64,000 nt of DNA from Puffinus mauretanicus (Eukaryota > Chordata > Aves > Procellariiformes > Procellariidae), in NCBI GenBank assembly GCA_023333565.1, contig JAJKFH010000102.1, positions 4,791,001-4,855,000 on the forward strand, given 5' to 3'. The translations under genes were made by a program, and so were the position numbers. Below are positions 49,377 to 60,761 of this stretch, one piece after another (the stretch's first letter is position 1; each line of letters opens with the position of its first letter). Below the pieces are notes generated by a model, which worked only from the letters and a program-made list of their open reading frames with translations, made no database searches and was not told where the DNA came from.

Positions 49377-49534
49377 AATAAGAAATGCCTATCCTGCTTT
49401 TGACTTGAAGACAAACACCGGGAAAATCTGGAGTGTTGCAACAAGGTTCCCAGACCATATCCTTGGTGAATCAAAGCTCAGAATCAGTGTTTGGACAGAT
49501 TCTTCACCATATCCTCTGCTTCTTACGCAACATG
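49377..49534 (+). CDS. PIK3C2G: PIK3C2G coding exon 3: start of Ras-binding domain
   Basis: Encodes residues 248-300 and the first base of codon 301. The product (YPAFDLKTNTGKIWSVATRF, then KLRISVWTDSSPYPLLL) aligns with mammalian 'SGKIWSTTTAFPYQL' and 'KFNIHIFIDNSTQPL'. From about residue 280 it forms the first beta strands of the PI3K Ras-binding domain, a ubiquitin-like fold that binds Ras-family GTPases at the membrane. The acceptor is 'cttcttttcag' ending at 49376; the donor is 'catg|gtaagt', GT at 49535. The phase continues from coding exon 2 without a break. Confidence 0.94.
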
Positions 49535-50014
49535 GTAAGTGACTGAGGTGTCCAAATCCTCCCACAATTCAGTTCCATGGAGATGATAACAAAATGCATT
49601 TGTTATCTGGAAAGATGCTTGGAAAGCAAGGCTTATGTGGGTCTTGAGTGCATACTTTGTCAAACATGTTCAGCATATTTGCTGTAAAATTAAAATCACA
49701 TTAAATGTTAAACTTTGCTAATGTGTAGATCTCCTCTTTCTTTAGTCACAATTGGGACCAATTCTGGCAGTCTCAAAATGGGCCAACATTCAGACTTTGA
49801 TTCAGAAGGAATTTAAGCTTGCGCCTTATTTGAAGTGTAGGGGTAATCCCCATATAGTTGTATATTTTCACAGCCTTGACTCTGTTTCTGAATCCAAGAC
49901 TTAAGAGTCTGCAGTTGTTAAGACTCCTCTGCACCCAAGGTTATGTACAGGTCAGGGGAAGTACATGTCGGTCCTAAGTGAAACAGGAGAAATTCCAACT
50001 GGGTATAAGCAAAA

Positions 50015-50205
50015 GGAGAATAATTAAGAATTGGAACAGTTTGCCCACGGAGGTTGTGAAGTCTCCATCCTTGGAGGTTTTTAAGATCTTACAGGACAAA
50101 ACCTTGAACAAGCTGATCTGAATTCATTGCTGACCCTCCTTTGGGAAGGAGGCTGGACTTAGATGGACCTACTGAGATCCTTCCCAACCTGAATTATTCT
50201 ATCAC
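50015..50205 (+). mobile_element. CR1 LINE 3' relic, sense on +
   Basis: The blocks follow the CR1 3' end: 'ggaggttgtgaagtctccatcc', 'ttggaggtttttaagatc', 'gaccctcctttgggaaggag', 'ggctggacttagatggacc', 'gatccttcccaacctgaatta' and a final 'attctatcac'. These match 'gaggttgtggagtctcc', 'ggagatattcaaga', 'gaccctgctttggcag', 'ggttggactagatgatct', 'ggtcccttccaaccc' and the 'attctgtgat' tail. It is a short 5'-truncated copy, older than the one at 60.8 kb, and lies in sense orientation in a PIK3C2G intron. Confidence 0.8.
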
Positions 50206-50341
50206 TAGTGACTGTGGGAAGCTGCGACTGCTCCAGTGCATCCTGTATCTGTAGTGAACGAGAGAATATTTGATTCCAGCTTTGGTAATTTTTACCTCTT
50301 AAGCTACATAAGCAAAAATAAAATACATTTAAAATAAATTT

Positions 50342-50361
50342 CCCCGCCCCCTCCCCCTCCC
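50342..50361 (-). promoter_or_regulatory. Predicted G-quadruplex motif
   Basis: On the plus strand the C runs are 4, 5, 5 and 3 long, separated by single bases G, T and T. The minus strand therefore has G3-A-G5-A-G5-C-G4, four G runs with one-base loops, the most stable class of intramolecular quadruplex motif. It is on the template strand of PIK3C2G, so it would be exposed during transcription as DNA, not in the RNA. Any regulatory role is inference. Confidence 0.6.
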
Positions 50362-50499
50362 TTCCTGTGCTGCTTCATTAAATGATAGACTTTTTAATGA
50401 ATCTTTTCTTTAGTTGTCAAGGAATTATTTGGCTGTAACAGCCTGAGTATTTGTTTGACGGGTTGAAAGCTGAAAATCCAAAGCTCTACAGAATGTCAG

Positions 50500-50793
50500 T
50501 CAACATATATTAAAAAATATATCTTCATAAGTACGGTAGCCAAGACTTCCACATTTATTCATACAAGTTTGGTTACTTGCATTGAGAGCATCTACACATT
50601 TATTGGAAAGCCTGGCAAAGTAGTAAGTTGAATCATCTTGAATCAATATTTTGTGGATTCCATGAAATGAAGGGCCGAAGATCTTTGGACACTTGGACCA
50701 GAAGGTGGTATTTCCAGCACTTCTGTCAGCTAGGCAAGGGTTCCCTGTAATGCAGAAGTCTGAACTACTGACAAATATTTTATCATATAGCAT
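50500..50793 (-). CDS. Unrecognised cysteine-rich open frame, antisense in PIK3C2G intron
   Basis: A 97-codon minus-strand frame whose product has seven spaced cysteines and overlapping N-glycosylation-type sequons (NTT, NAS, NQT; the last two lie in LNASNQTC), a pattern seen in secreted or extracellular domains. On the minus strand, 'cttctgcattacag' just before GGAACCC (at about 50747) is a fair splice acceptor, so residues from about GNPC to the TGA stop could be a terminal exon of about 80 codons. No canonical AATAAA follows closely. I recognise no family, and frames of this length arise by chance here. Confidence 0.2.
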   Translation of the reverse strand: MLYDKIFVSSSDFCITGNPCLADRSAGNTTFWSKCPKIFGPSFHGIHKILIQDDSTYYFARLSNKCVDALNASNQTCMNKCGSLGYRTYEDIFFNIC

Positions 50794-52314
50794 TGTTTAC
50801 CTTACAGATTGTTTGATTTTTGGTCTGCATAACTTTAGTTACAAAAAAGCTTTAGGAGCCCCAGCTAAAACTGAAGGGGATATACGAAACCGTCCCTATC
50901 CTAAACTTGCTTACAGGCTAAGTAAACAATAACATACAGTCAAAGAGGGGAGGCAGGGAGGGATTACACTTTTTTTGCCCCATCTAACATAAAAAGCATA
51001 AAGAATTGTTCAGTCATGCAAAAACATTTGCAGAACAAAGAAAGGAAAATGGATCTATGGAGCGCAAATGAACGATACTAACAAGTTTCAGATATTTTTT
51101 TCTCATGAGTGACCTGAAAAAGTGCATGTTACAATTTTAACTCAAGATTCTGTACCATTCTCCTTTTTCTGGTGTACATCAATTTAGCAAATAAGCACTG
51201 CATTTTACATGTCAAACCAGCTATGAGGAGTTGCTTAAAACAGTGAGTTGTCAAAGGGCTAGACATTTAAAACTAGTACAACTGGTAGAAAATGTGTGGC
51301 TTTCTGAGCAAAAGAAAAATAACTTTGCAAAGAAAATGAAAATTTTCAGAAGGAACTTTTGAATCCATTTACACATTTGGTTTTCCCTGGGGAAAACCAG
51401 ACCAAAACAAAACCCAAGCTATCTATTGTAATCAACTCTGTTTTATTTCAACTTTGTTTCTGTCACAGCCCCCACCCCTAAAAAAAGGTTAGCTGTCCTC
51501 TGAAGTTTTTTTCAGTATCACATTCCCTTAAACTTCCCTGCAGAAACAATTTTGCATTTCTAGGTTTGGTGTAAAATAATAGCATAGCAACTCTGGACCA
51601 GATTTGCCAGTATGAGTTGGCTCTGGGTGACTCGGTAATTCAGAACACCAGTAAACTCAATGAAACTGGTTGGTTAGGCTCAGTTTGAACCAGTTGTCTG
51701 AACCTGGAGCAGTGTAAATTAGTCAACACACAAGTCTGGGTTACATGTTTAGTTTCTGGAGATTTGCATTTAACTGTAGGTAGTTTCCATTTTTTATATC
51801 AAAAAGTTTACTTAAAACTTGTAGTAAGACCTCTTAACGGACACTAATTTTGAAGCAATAAAGAAATACCGTGAATGAAAAATTGAAAGGAAAATCTACT
51901 TTGGCTTTTCTGTTATCAGTTACAGACAGTGAGATTGCCTGAGAATTATGGAGGAAGTCCAGATGTTATTTTGTATTGTAAAACCCTTTCGGTACATTAT
52001 ATGAAAACTTTTCACTAAAAAGTCATATACTTTTTCTGATAAAGAGAAGTATCTCAGACTTGAAGCACCAGTGCTGGTGGAGTATGCCCTGTATGCCTGT
52101 AAAGACCAAATTTATCAGACATGTTTGCAGTTTGACTGCCAGATTATGCAGCTATTCTTTTCCATTTTTTGATCAGTTCTAATAAAATGGACAGAGAGGA
52201 GGTTTATTGGCAGGATTAGAAAATGGCTTAAAAAGCTGAAGTAGCGCTGGAGAAAATTCTCAAAATGTTAGAATATTTCTGAACAGCAGATTGTATGAAC
52301 TGACATAGAACTTC

Positions 52315-52450
52315 TTAATTTATATGCATTATATATAATATTATATATATAAAAAATACATAATATATACTATTATAATGTCACTACACGTAATATTAAA
52401 TAACATCAATATATTACATATTTATATATATATATATATATAATGCATAT
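52315..52450. repeat. AT dinucleotide-rich microsatellite
   Basis: Interrupted TA repeats, ending in an uninterrupted TA run at about 52423-52442. Simple sequence inside the PIK3C2G intron, about 380 bases before the next exon. Confidence 0.85.
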
Positions 52451-52826
52451 GAGCATTAATTTACTTCTTGGTTATTGCTAAAAAGGTGTGCACAGCAGAA
52501 ACAATAGCAAGTAAAATCCTGGAGCCTTCTTGTGTCATGAGCAGCAACAGAGTCAACTTTTGCATCAGGCCATGTTCATTCCAGCTACCTAACAAATTGC
52601 TAATTTCCTCTAAATGGACATAGATTCTGTGACTTGTTGTAGAGTATTTGAAGCAAAATTAAAAAAAAAAAAAATCAGGTGTGGCTTGATCTAATTCCTC
52701 TTGATGGAGCTAGTCTGCAGCAGAAGTTAGGAATTACAAAGAAATTCTTATTTTCTTTGCTCAAGTAGCTAGCCTGGAATTCTCTAGCAAGCTACTATTA
52801 ATTTTTCATGCTATCTTTATTTACAG

Positions 52827-52938
52827 CTGGCTGCATTACTCATGACTTAATTGTAGAGATCCTCCATTGCACAAATCGATACCCATTCCAGGAGGAATGC
52901 CTTCTAAGTGTTTGCGGGTCTGATGAATTCTTACAAAA
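52827..52938 (+). CDS. PIK3C2G: PIK3C2G coding exon 4: Ras-binding domain, middle
   Basis: Completes codon 301 and encodes residues 302-337 plus two bases of codon 338. The product (HDLIVEILHCTNRYPFQEE, then LLSVCGSDEFLQ) aligns closely with mammalian 'KDLIAEILHFCTNDQLLPKDHILSVCGSEEFLQ'. This is the best conserved stretch in the window. It corresponds to the helix and following strand of the Ras-binding domain, which contacts the GTPase in related PI3Ks. The acceptor is 'tatttacag' ending at 52826; the donor is 'caaaa|gtaagt', GT at 52939. The frame is unbroken from coding exon 3. Confidence 0.95.
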
Positions 52939-53115
52939 GTAAGTATCTCATTAAGAGGCGGTATTGAGTATGTATTGTGTAATAGCTGTGCACTTAATGC
53001 ACTCTACTTACGTGCCATGTAAACAGAACTATAGGGAGAGTTAAAGCATTATGTTCCAAACACTTAATGTATAGTTTCTGAAACTCCCAGAACACACAGT
53101 ACTTATATTCTACAG

Positions 53116-53290
53116 AGATGATGGTGTGCTCTAGTGCAAGGGTTCAGATCCTGGCTCCTTTATATAAGCTTTGTGCAGCCTTGAATAATTTGTTTCACTC
53201 CATTGTCCTTCTGGTCTTTCTCATCCGTAATACAAGGATGCTGCTACTTCCAGTATCTCTTAGGAGTCTTATAAGCATGAGGGGGTATGC
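53116..53290 (+). mobile_element. MIR SINE relic
   Basis: Follows MIR in order: 'gggttcagatcctggctcc', then 'tgtgcagccttgaataatttgtt' (where MIR has 'tgtgaccttgggcaagtcactt'), then 'ctttctcatccgtaatacaagg' (MIR 'tttcctcatctgtaaaatgg'), then 'cttaggagtcttataagc' (MIR 'cataggattgttgtgag'). It is a sense-strand copy of about 175 bases, diverged as expected for an ancient SINE. Confidence 0.72.
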
Positions 53291-56200
53291 ATATCCTCAA
53301 AGGGGGAAATCACCAAAGAGAGGAGAAACGGTATTATATGGCTGCATAGCAGGTGATTTTTCTTCATATCCAGTTGCAATGGTAGTAAAGCAAATGAAGT
53401 CAGCACTTTGGTGGTGACTGCAAGTTGAAGAAAAACACATTATATATACAAACAGGTCTTTCTGAATGTATGTAGTCTACAAGTAAGGAAGTAAATGCTC
53501 TGATTCACATTCATTCAAGTAAACTCTTGTGGTGGTTGAAAGCACTACTGGACTCAGCTAGTTGTTTCTTGCCCTCTGGCAGCTTAAATTCAGCTGTCAG
53601 CAAAAGTGAGCAGATTTTGTGTTGAAGCAGCTAAAGTGCCGGCTCTTGTCAGCTGTGCTGTAGGGACGGTGACTTTCAGGAGAAGGGGAGAAGCTGGCAG
53701 TTCTCTGTGGTAACATGTTAAGCTGGCACTGCAGGAATCACAGCTTATCTGTTAGAGACGTAAAAAGTGTTGGATAAAATAGTATACATCTATAATTGAA
53801 AGGGAAATTTTTAGAAGCAGTCATATTTGCAGTATAGTGTAAAATTACCTGAACTAGCCCAAAGGAAGTCAGCTTGATTAATGGAAGTAATGTAGTTGTG
53901 AGAGCAAATGTCACACTGTGTAAATTAGCTTTGCTCTATAGCCAGCTTGGACACCTCTACACTTACACAGAAATACAGGTCAAATGTTCAAATGTTTATG
54001 GTGAATTATGCTTCGCAACCAAAGACAGAGACTTCGACATTTCCCAACTCTTGTTCAAATCTCCGTAAAGCCAGAGAATCAGATCATACATAGATCTGTT
54101 AATTACATAAGAAGGCCAGGGCTTTTTTTTATTTTCAAGTCTCTCTTCTCATTTCAAACTAATTGCTAAAGAAAATGGAAATAATGAGTCATTGTATTGA
54201 GGGTGAGCTCAGTGCGTTTCAGTACAGTGTACAGTATGTTCTAAACAGTTTTATTTTCACTGATGGGAAGAACACATCAATAGTGGACTGTTTAAATTCC
54301 TGCACTTGCAGAATCTCTGCACGTCTCATTAGCAGTGAAACAATGTCAATAATGTTCTCTGCTTTTTTGCTTTGCTCCTTCACTGTCGTGCAGAAAGCAC
54401 TGAGCTGCACTTCTGGCCTCGGCAGCTTGTAACTCTATACTGTGCCGTACTTTCAGCTCCCTTTCTTCTGCCTTCTCATCAGAGTCCTGTATCTGAAATT
54501 TGAAACCCCAGACCGTAATGATCCCTTGGGTAGCTTAACATGGCCTGCGGAGTTGCCTCAGGGTGAAATTTTTCCTATATTTTGGCTATCTTTTAGTGCA
54601 AATTGCTTTCTTCGTGATGTTGCTAACAGAGTGATTTGATGTACTTGTGCAGAGTTCTTCCCCAGAAGAGTATTTGGAAATCATTCAGGGATGAATTCCA
54701 GTAGAAGGTCCCCAAGTTATGAGACAGCAAAGGGAATAAATACGCTGCTGCTCCTGCTTTATTGTAATCCAGACAAAACTAAAGTGAAGCCAAAATGGTG
54801 ACATGATGAATTGTTCTCAGAGCAGAGTGGTTTAGTGAACCAGACAACATTGTGAAGACTGTCAAAAGCTCTCTTTTACTATTATATTGGACTGTATTAA
54901 TGAGCACTTCACCCTGCTTCCTGCAGAAGCACCTGAAAGACTTGACAATTTCTGGAATCCATTTAGCTTTGAATGAGGTGGGGAAAAAATACTTGTGTGT
55001 TAATTACCATTACACTCAGCACCACAAGATTTCATCATCCGTTATTCCCATCCTAAGAAGATATCCTTGAGCTCACATCCTATCTGACTCACAAGTAGAA
55101 TATCAGATTTCAAATATCCAAATTTAAAAAAAAATCAGAAGGCTGCATACAGGCTACAGGTCAGTCCTTAACTAATAGAGCCATCGGTGAAATTCTGATT
55201 TGTAATCTTATTTGGTTTCTGGTCTCTAAGTTCATTTTGTTTACTGATCAGAAATCCTGGACTTGCCTCAACCTGCAGGCTTTCTTTTCCTTCCTACACT
55301 TCCTTTTCCCACAAGTTTTTCTTACGGCGCCTGTAGAAGCTATCAGGATTCGTTGCCACTTTGTCCCTGCCCTTTCTGCCATTGTAAGGTGTATGTCAGT
55401 TAGTTCCCTAGTTGATTTGCTGCAGTTCCTTTTTTAGATGACCAGTGTAAGTGCATCTGGAGGCAGAACACTGTCTGAAAGACAGAAATTCCTTGAAAGA
55501 AGAGAGGAGTGAAACCCTATCTGTCTCACCAATTTTTACCACTATTCACGGAAGTTTCTGATTTTCATATGTATCCATAGACGCTCCTTCTCTGGGTATG
55601 CCCTCAGCTGTGGGTGTGCTCTCCACTCCCTTACATTTGTCCTGTTCACGATCATCTTTTATTTCTTGGAGGGCCATCTACTGTTTTTAAAAATTCTTTG
55701 CTTTATCATCCCATCATCCAAACCTTCTACATCTACCTTTAAATCTTGCTCTCACAGTTTCCTATCTTTCCTTAGATTTAGAATGGGTGCCCCTAAAAAT
55801 GATTTTATTATGCCCTTCATGAAAGATGTTATATAAAAATAAATTAAATTGGGGCTAAGCAGCTTGTGTCAAATAACTCCTAGCTCTCAATGCCAGCAGC
55901 AAGCCAAAACCAACTTTTCTGATGTGACAGCAATGAATCAATCCTCCGTTTAGACTTTTTTGCCTTTAGAGCTCCAGGCCACAAGCTCCTGAAATACCTA
56001 ATAAAACAAAGCACATGACTGTATATAAGAATATGGGGATCTCTTTTTTTTTTTTTAAAGTAGTTTTTAATTTTTTTTATTGATCTGTCCGTTAGCAAGA
56101 GGTTGCAGTAATGCAGACCCCGCAAAGGAATGTAGTCCAAGTATATTTATAAGCTTTATTTCTAAACATGCCTATTTTTTTTTTTTGAAGGCATTGGATT

Positions 56201-56714
56201 TTTTAAAGGATCTTTTCATATTTATTTTTAATTCCATCCACACTCTACCATAGTGTAATTTGCACAGTTACCTTACTGCTTTGGAGTTTAGCCAACATAG
56301 TGAGCAGGGGTATGGAATGAAGTCTAAATGCTTATCGTTTATGCTCACATGCTTGCCTGTGACCTTATAGATGAAATTTTTTTGCCTTACTAATTCTATT
56401 CTCTGAGAATTGAGATCTAAATAAGAATTGGTTTTCACTCAAAGTGAAGTTCAAGCTATTAATTATACACTGGGCAGAGTTATATTCATGCAGATTGAGA
56501 TCATAAGAAGCAAGCACCTTTTGGATGAATATGTTCTTTATAAAAAATAAACTTCATTTTCTCTTGTCACTGCAGATTAAGTTTCTTATTCAGAAATGCT
56601 GCTCAGCTGAGTCCTTTTTTAAAAAAAAAAGTCTGATTGAACTGCATTAGGATTTGGAGCTTATAGTACATCAGAGAACCTTGCTGTGGGGAAGCAAAAT
56701 CATCTAGTGGTGAG

Positions 56715-56880
56715 GGATTCTCAAGAGACTGAGGGATTTTTCCCTTTCTCTGCTTCTGATGCATTGTGGGACCACAGGCAAGTCACGTCACTTTGACCAG
56801 TTCATTACCATGTCTCTTAAAGACAAAGACTACCTTTCATTTTATGTCTTTTGTCATGGCATTTTCATCAAAGCTGTACT
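56715..56880 (+). mobile_element. MIR SINE relic
   Basis: Contains 'accacaggcaagtcacgtcac', like the MIR core 'accttgggcaagtcacttaac', followed by a 'catgtctctta.agacaaagac' block in the position of MIR's 'tttcctcatctgtaaaatg'. It is shorter and weaker than the copy at 53.1 kb; edges are approximate. Confidence 0.55.
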
Positions 56881-57359
56881 CTCCACATAGTAATTCCAGC
56901 AAAAAATAGGGGGAAAATTGTTGAGTTAATAATGTTATAGCATTTTTATTTGTGTTTCCTTTACAGAGCTCAGAGCACTGTAAACCAGTTACTAATAATC
57001 ATGCTGTCCTTCGAAGGGGGCTATATTAATTTTTTCTTTATAGTACAGGTATAGTAGCAGATCTGCATAGTGTGTTACAGCCTAGGGTATGGCTAAAAGG
57101 TAATGTGTCAATCTATGGCAAAGCTACACCTCTGTTTCTTGTAGTTCACTTTTCATCTAGACCAAGTTTCCACATTATTTTATTGAGGCATTAATCCATT
57201 TTGTCTAGTCTCTTGTGTCACAATACCCGTCAAAACTTTTCGTATTTGTGCAAATAAAATCTACTCATGAAGTCAACCATATGGCCAGTCCTTCTGACTG
57301 CAATGTTTCAGGCAGCATTGCTATGTCAATAAAAGATTTGATGATGTATAGTATCTGCC

Positions 57360-57600
57360 TGACACAGCAGAGCTAACACAAACCACTAGTGTAAATGTAG
57401 TTATAACCACAAAATTCAACTTCTGTTGGTGTAGCTTGTTTCGCCTGGGAGCATGATGACATGGCAGAGTTATACTGGCAAAAGATAGTTTATATACATC
57501 TGTGGTACAAAATTGTAACTGCAGAGGAGGGTATAGCTACACCAATTTACAGTAGCAGAACTCTGCTCTGTATTGGTATAGCTATACCAATTTCTGTCAT
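57360..57600. mobile_element. MITE-like relic with a perfect 20-base palindrome
   Basis: ATTGGTATAGCTATACCAAT (57572-57591) is a perfect 20-base palindrome. A near copy of half of it ('gtatagctacaccaattt', from 57531) lies 46 bases before. Neighbouring words ('tagttataacc', 'gagttatactggcaaaag') resemble the 'gtataactataccagtat' repeats of old sauropsid hAT-like non-autonomous transposons. Terminal repeats were not located. Confidence 0.45.
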
Positions 57601-59652
57601 TGGCTAGGTGTAATGTTGGCATTGCAGTAGGAATCTGTATACTGGAGGAATCAGGAAAAAGTGACTCAGGACTCACAGACGTGTTTCTTTGTAATTTTCT
57701 TGTTACTATGCCTGTCCTAAGGTTGAAGGCAAGGCAGAATGGAAAGAGCAGGAATAATGGCAGGGTAATAGGTTCTAAAGGATGCAAGGATCATGGGAGA
57801 GTTCATCATTAGGGTCATGAGGCAGATGTGATTAGGTGAAACGAGGAGAGGAAGAAGTTTCAAGAAAACCATGGGTAGGCACAACACAGATATGAGCTGC
57901 GGAGCAACAGAAGAGAATCTATGCATTGGTACAGTCCCAGGAATTGGGAATCAGTTACTTGGACTTTGGCTTGTAAAGGGATTTGAGAAGGGTTGAGGTG
58001 TAACAGTGGTAAGCTTCCCACCAGTACAGGTATTTCACTGTGTTGTTGTTAACTTCTCTCACTCTTACAGATGTACTTTATACTCTTAAAATCAAGGAAT
58101 TTTGCAAATGTATGGAAGCGCTATCAGAGGACCTTGCTTTAGGTATTTGTTATGTCAGATGGAACTGGGTTTGTCCTCTGTGACCTTTAATGTATTTGTT
58201 TAAAAAAAAATAAAAATCCTATATCTACACTTACACCTTTTGTGACCTTTAATGGAGAGTATGTATTTTACTTAACTACTAGTGTAGGTGCAGAACATTT
58301 ACAAGATATATGAATTCCCTGTAATTGTGCTGAATGGCAATTATGTACAGCAGATTTATTCAAGTTTAACCATTCATTTGTGCTGGGGACCTCTGCTGCC
58401 ACGTGAGATATGAGTTGGAACTAAATCCAGCCAGTTTTATTCAGACATTCCATCAAAAACCCTTTTAGGTAGAAAGAAACACAGTTTACATTTGAATTCT
58501 GAGTTTTCCATGGCACTTCATAAACCAGAAAAGAATCATCTTTCTTTCATGGCCCAGGGAGTTCTGAAACAACTTACGGTGCTGTAAATCTGTATAAATA
58601 TGGAATATCCCTTTTGGCACTTGTGTGGCTGGAGGCTTGAAAAAAGCAACATGGATCTAATTGAACATGCACTAGAGTTATAACTGATGATGCATATTAA
58701 CTTGTTTTGGTGATGAATTTGCCTTTGCAAAAATCAGTGTCACTTTTCCTACCCATTAATCCCAAAGGATTTTTTAAATGTAAAAAGATGTTTGCCTTAA
58801 TTCTGAAATAATTTTTGCGTTACTTCACCTGATTAAAACAAAAAGTGGAAGGGAAACACTGCAATTATTTTTGTTCCAATTAATTTTAAGAGAGTAATAA
58901 ACTAAGGCTGTATTATAACTTAGAAGAAGTTGCCAAGACTGATGAGTGGACTAGGAGCTACTCTGAAGAGGCAAATAAGAATAAGGAGTTCCATTGTTAT
59001 GGGGTACTAGAGCATCCTTGACCAGCAGAGTAGTTTGTAGGAACCACTCGAGCTGAGTGAGTAGAGCTCTGCATCTGACCTTAGCTGGCATATGATTTGA
59101 GAAGGAGGAAGACTGACTCACAGCTTCTTTTACTATCCCTGTGTGAGCTGCACAGGGTGAGAACTTTGATTTCTTTGAGAATCAAGGACCACCTGTCTTA
59201 ATGTATCTGATTTTCAAACTTATAGTTAATATTTGATTTTCAAGTTAGGTATCAAACACTACAAGTCATTCTGCAGTGGGACATTCATAACCAAGATACT
59301 TTGTATAAATTGCAGTAATTTGGGTTTGAAGAATATGCATGAATAATCTGAAGGTTTGGGAGCATGTGCTCCGTTTAGTCTGTTTCATTGTTGTTCTGTT
59401 ACAGAACTTAATGGTCAAAGATAGAACTAAGCAATAATTCTTAAATTGTTTCACCAGAAAATATGTCTGAACCAAACCCCATCAGTTTTCATGGAAGTAG
59501 GTGCCAAGTACAGGTTTTATATTATTCTTTGCACTTAGAATTTAATCTACCAGTGCTTTTAGGAGAAGGAGAGAGGAAAAAAAGAAGGAAGTGGCAAGCA
59601 AAGATAACCATTTGTTGTTTGTTTGGTTTTCTTTTTCCTCTCCAAACTGCAG

Positions 59653-59755
59653 TAATCAGACTTTGGGCAGCCATGAAACTCTTCGCAAGGCAACCACCTG
59701 CATTCAGCTTCGACTACACAACACAAGTAGTTTGAAGCAAAGTTTGGCTCGAACG
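59653..59755 (+). CDS. PIK3C2G: PIK3C2G coding exon 5: end of Ras-binding domain
   Basis: Completes codon 338 (Asn) and encodes residues 339-372. The product (QTLGSHETLRKATTCIQLRL, then HNTSSLKQSLART) aligns with mammalian 'DHCLGSHKMFQKDKSVIQLHLQKS...KLSRK'. It supplies the last strand of the Ras-binding domain and the start of the linker to the C2 domain. The acceptor is 'ctccaaactgcag' ending at 59652; the donor is 'acg|gtatgt', GT at 59756. The exon ends on a complete codon (phase 0). The next mammalian exon (HEEDHSQFYLNQLL region) was looked for to the end of the window and not found, so it lies beyond 64000 or is too diverged to see. Confidence 0.92.
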
Positions 59756-60226
59756 GTATGTCGTCTTTTTTTCCTCCTCTTTCTTTCAACATCTCTGAAG
59801 GAATAAAATTCCACCAATCCTTTTATGTAGCAACTTGCAGTAATAATCAAAGAGAGATTATTTGTTTTCCTGAGAATGCATATATTATTGCTGAACTCCA
59901 GCTGAAACGTACTGGGGAACATCTCTGCTTTGCTCCTGTACTTGTATCTAGTGAGTTACTGCAGAGAACACACAACTAAAAAAGACCAAAGGTTACCTTT
60001 TTAGAAAAAAATCAGTTTTGTCAGAATTTAATGCTATTTATTTCATGTGGTCAAAGAATTCTTATTTTTGATTGGCCTTTCTATGTTTTGAAGTATAACA
60101 AGGGAAAAACCACTCAAAGTACTGTGTAAAATGAATTATATCTGGATTCTTGTCATTATCATTGACAGAGTAGGCTGATAAAAGCCAGAATCACAGTCGA
60201 TGTGTTTGTGCGTGTGTGATGCATAC

Positions 60227-60246
60227 TTGTGTGTGTGTGTGTGTGT
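60227..60246 (+). repeat. TG microsatellite
   Basis: About ten TG units in a row, within a longer TG-rich stretch from about 60200. Confidence 0.9.
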
Positions 60247-60761
60247 ACGTGCTTGTTCGTAGACATGCAGAAATGTTGTCTGTAAGGACATGTAGTCCTA
60301 ACAGAAGACATTGTTTTATCATCATCTTAAATCCGGGGAGATTCCTATTCAGATTATTTGAGCTTAAGCAACCTTACAGTGGATTACTGAGCTTTAATGA
60401 CACTGACCTATGCTACTAAATGTGAGCTTTATTCCCAGTGGACCGCCCTGAATTACTTCCAACCCAAAGTTTGCAGTACAGCAGAAGCTTTGTTCTGGGC
60501 AGCGTTCACTGGCAGTGTGTTGACTCTGTTCACAGACAGTACCAACTACCTGCTTTGCATAGGTATGCTATCAGCCTGACTCTGTCAACATATGGGTCAG
60601 CTGGCAGATTTCTAACAAAAAAGGGTAGGGGCTTTCTTTTCGTTTCTGTTAGGTGTCACCATGTAAAACATCAAGTTCAATACAGTAAGTTGTTATCTGG
60701 AGCATTAAAAAAGGACTACAATGAGGCCAAATATTTTTTTTTTTAACATTTTAACCAGTTT

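Larger units (their letters stand above)
49535..52826 (+). other. PIK3C2G: PIK3C2G intron 3
   Basis: About 3.3 kb, GT...AG. It contains a CR1 3' relic (50015-50205), a strong G-quadruplex motif on the template strand (50342-50361), an unassigned antisense open frame (50500-50793) and an AT microsatellite (about 52315-52450). Confidence 0.8.
52939..59652 (+). other. PIK3C2G: PIK3C2G intron 4
   Basis: About 6.7 kb, GT...AG. It contains MIR copies at 53116-53290 and 56715-56880, and a palindrome-bearing MITE-like stretch at about 57.36-57.6 kb. Other open frames (for example 54.16-54.64 kb) show no similarity to the gene. Confidence 0.8.

Noticed and set aside
54163..54639. Plus-strand frames considered as the next PIK3C2G exon
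   Set aside because: The products do not match the protein; the true next exon is at 59653-59755, with matching phase and homology.
60397..60746. Plus-strand frames after coding exon 5 considered as the next PIK3C2G exon
   Set aside because: No similarity to the region following the Ras-binding domain, and no consensus splice sites in the right phase.
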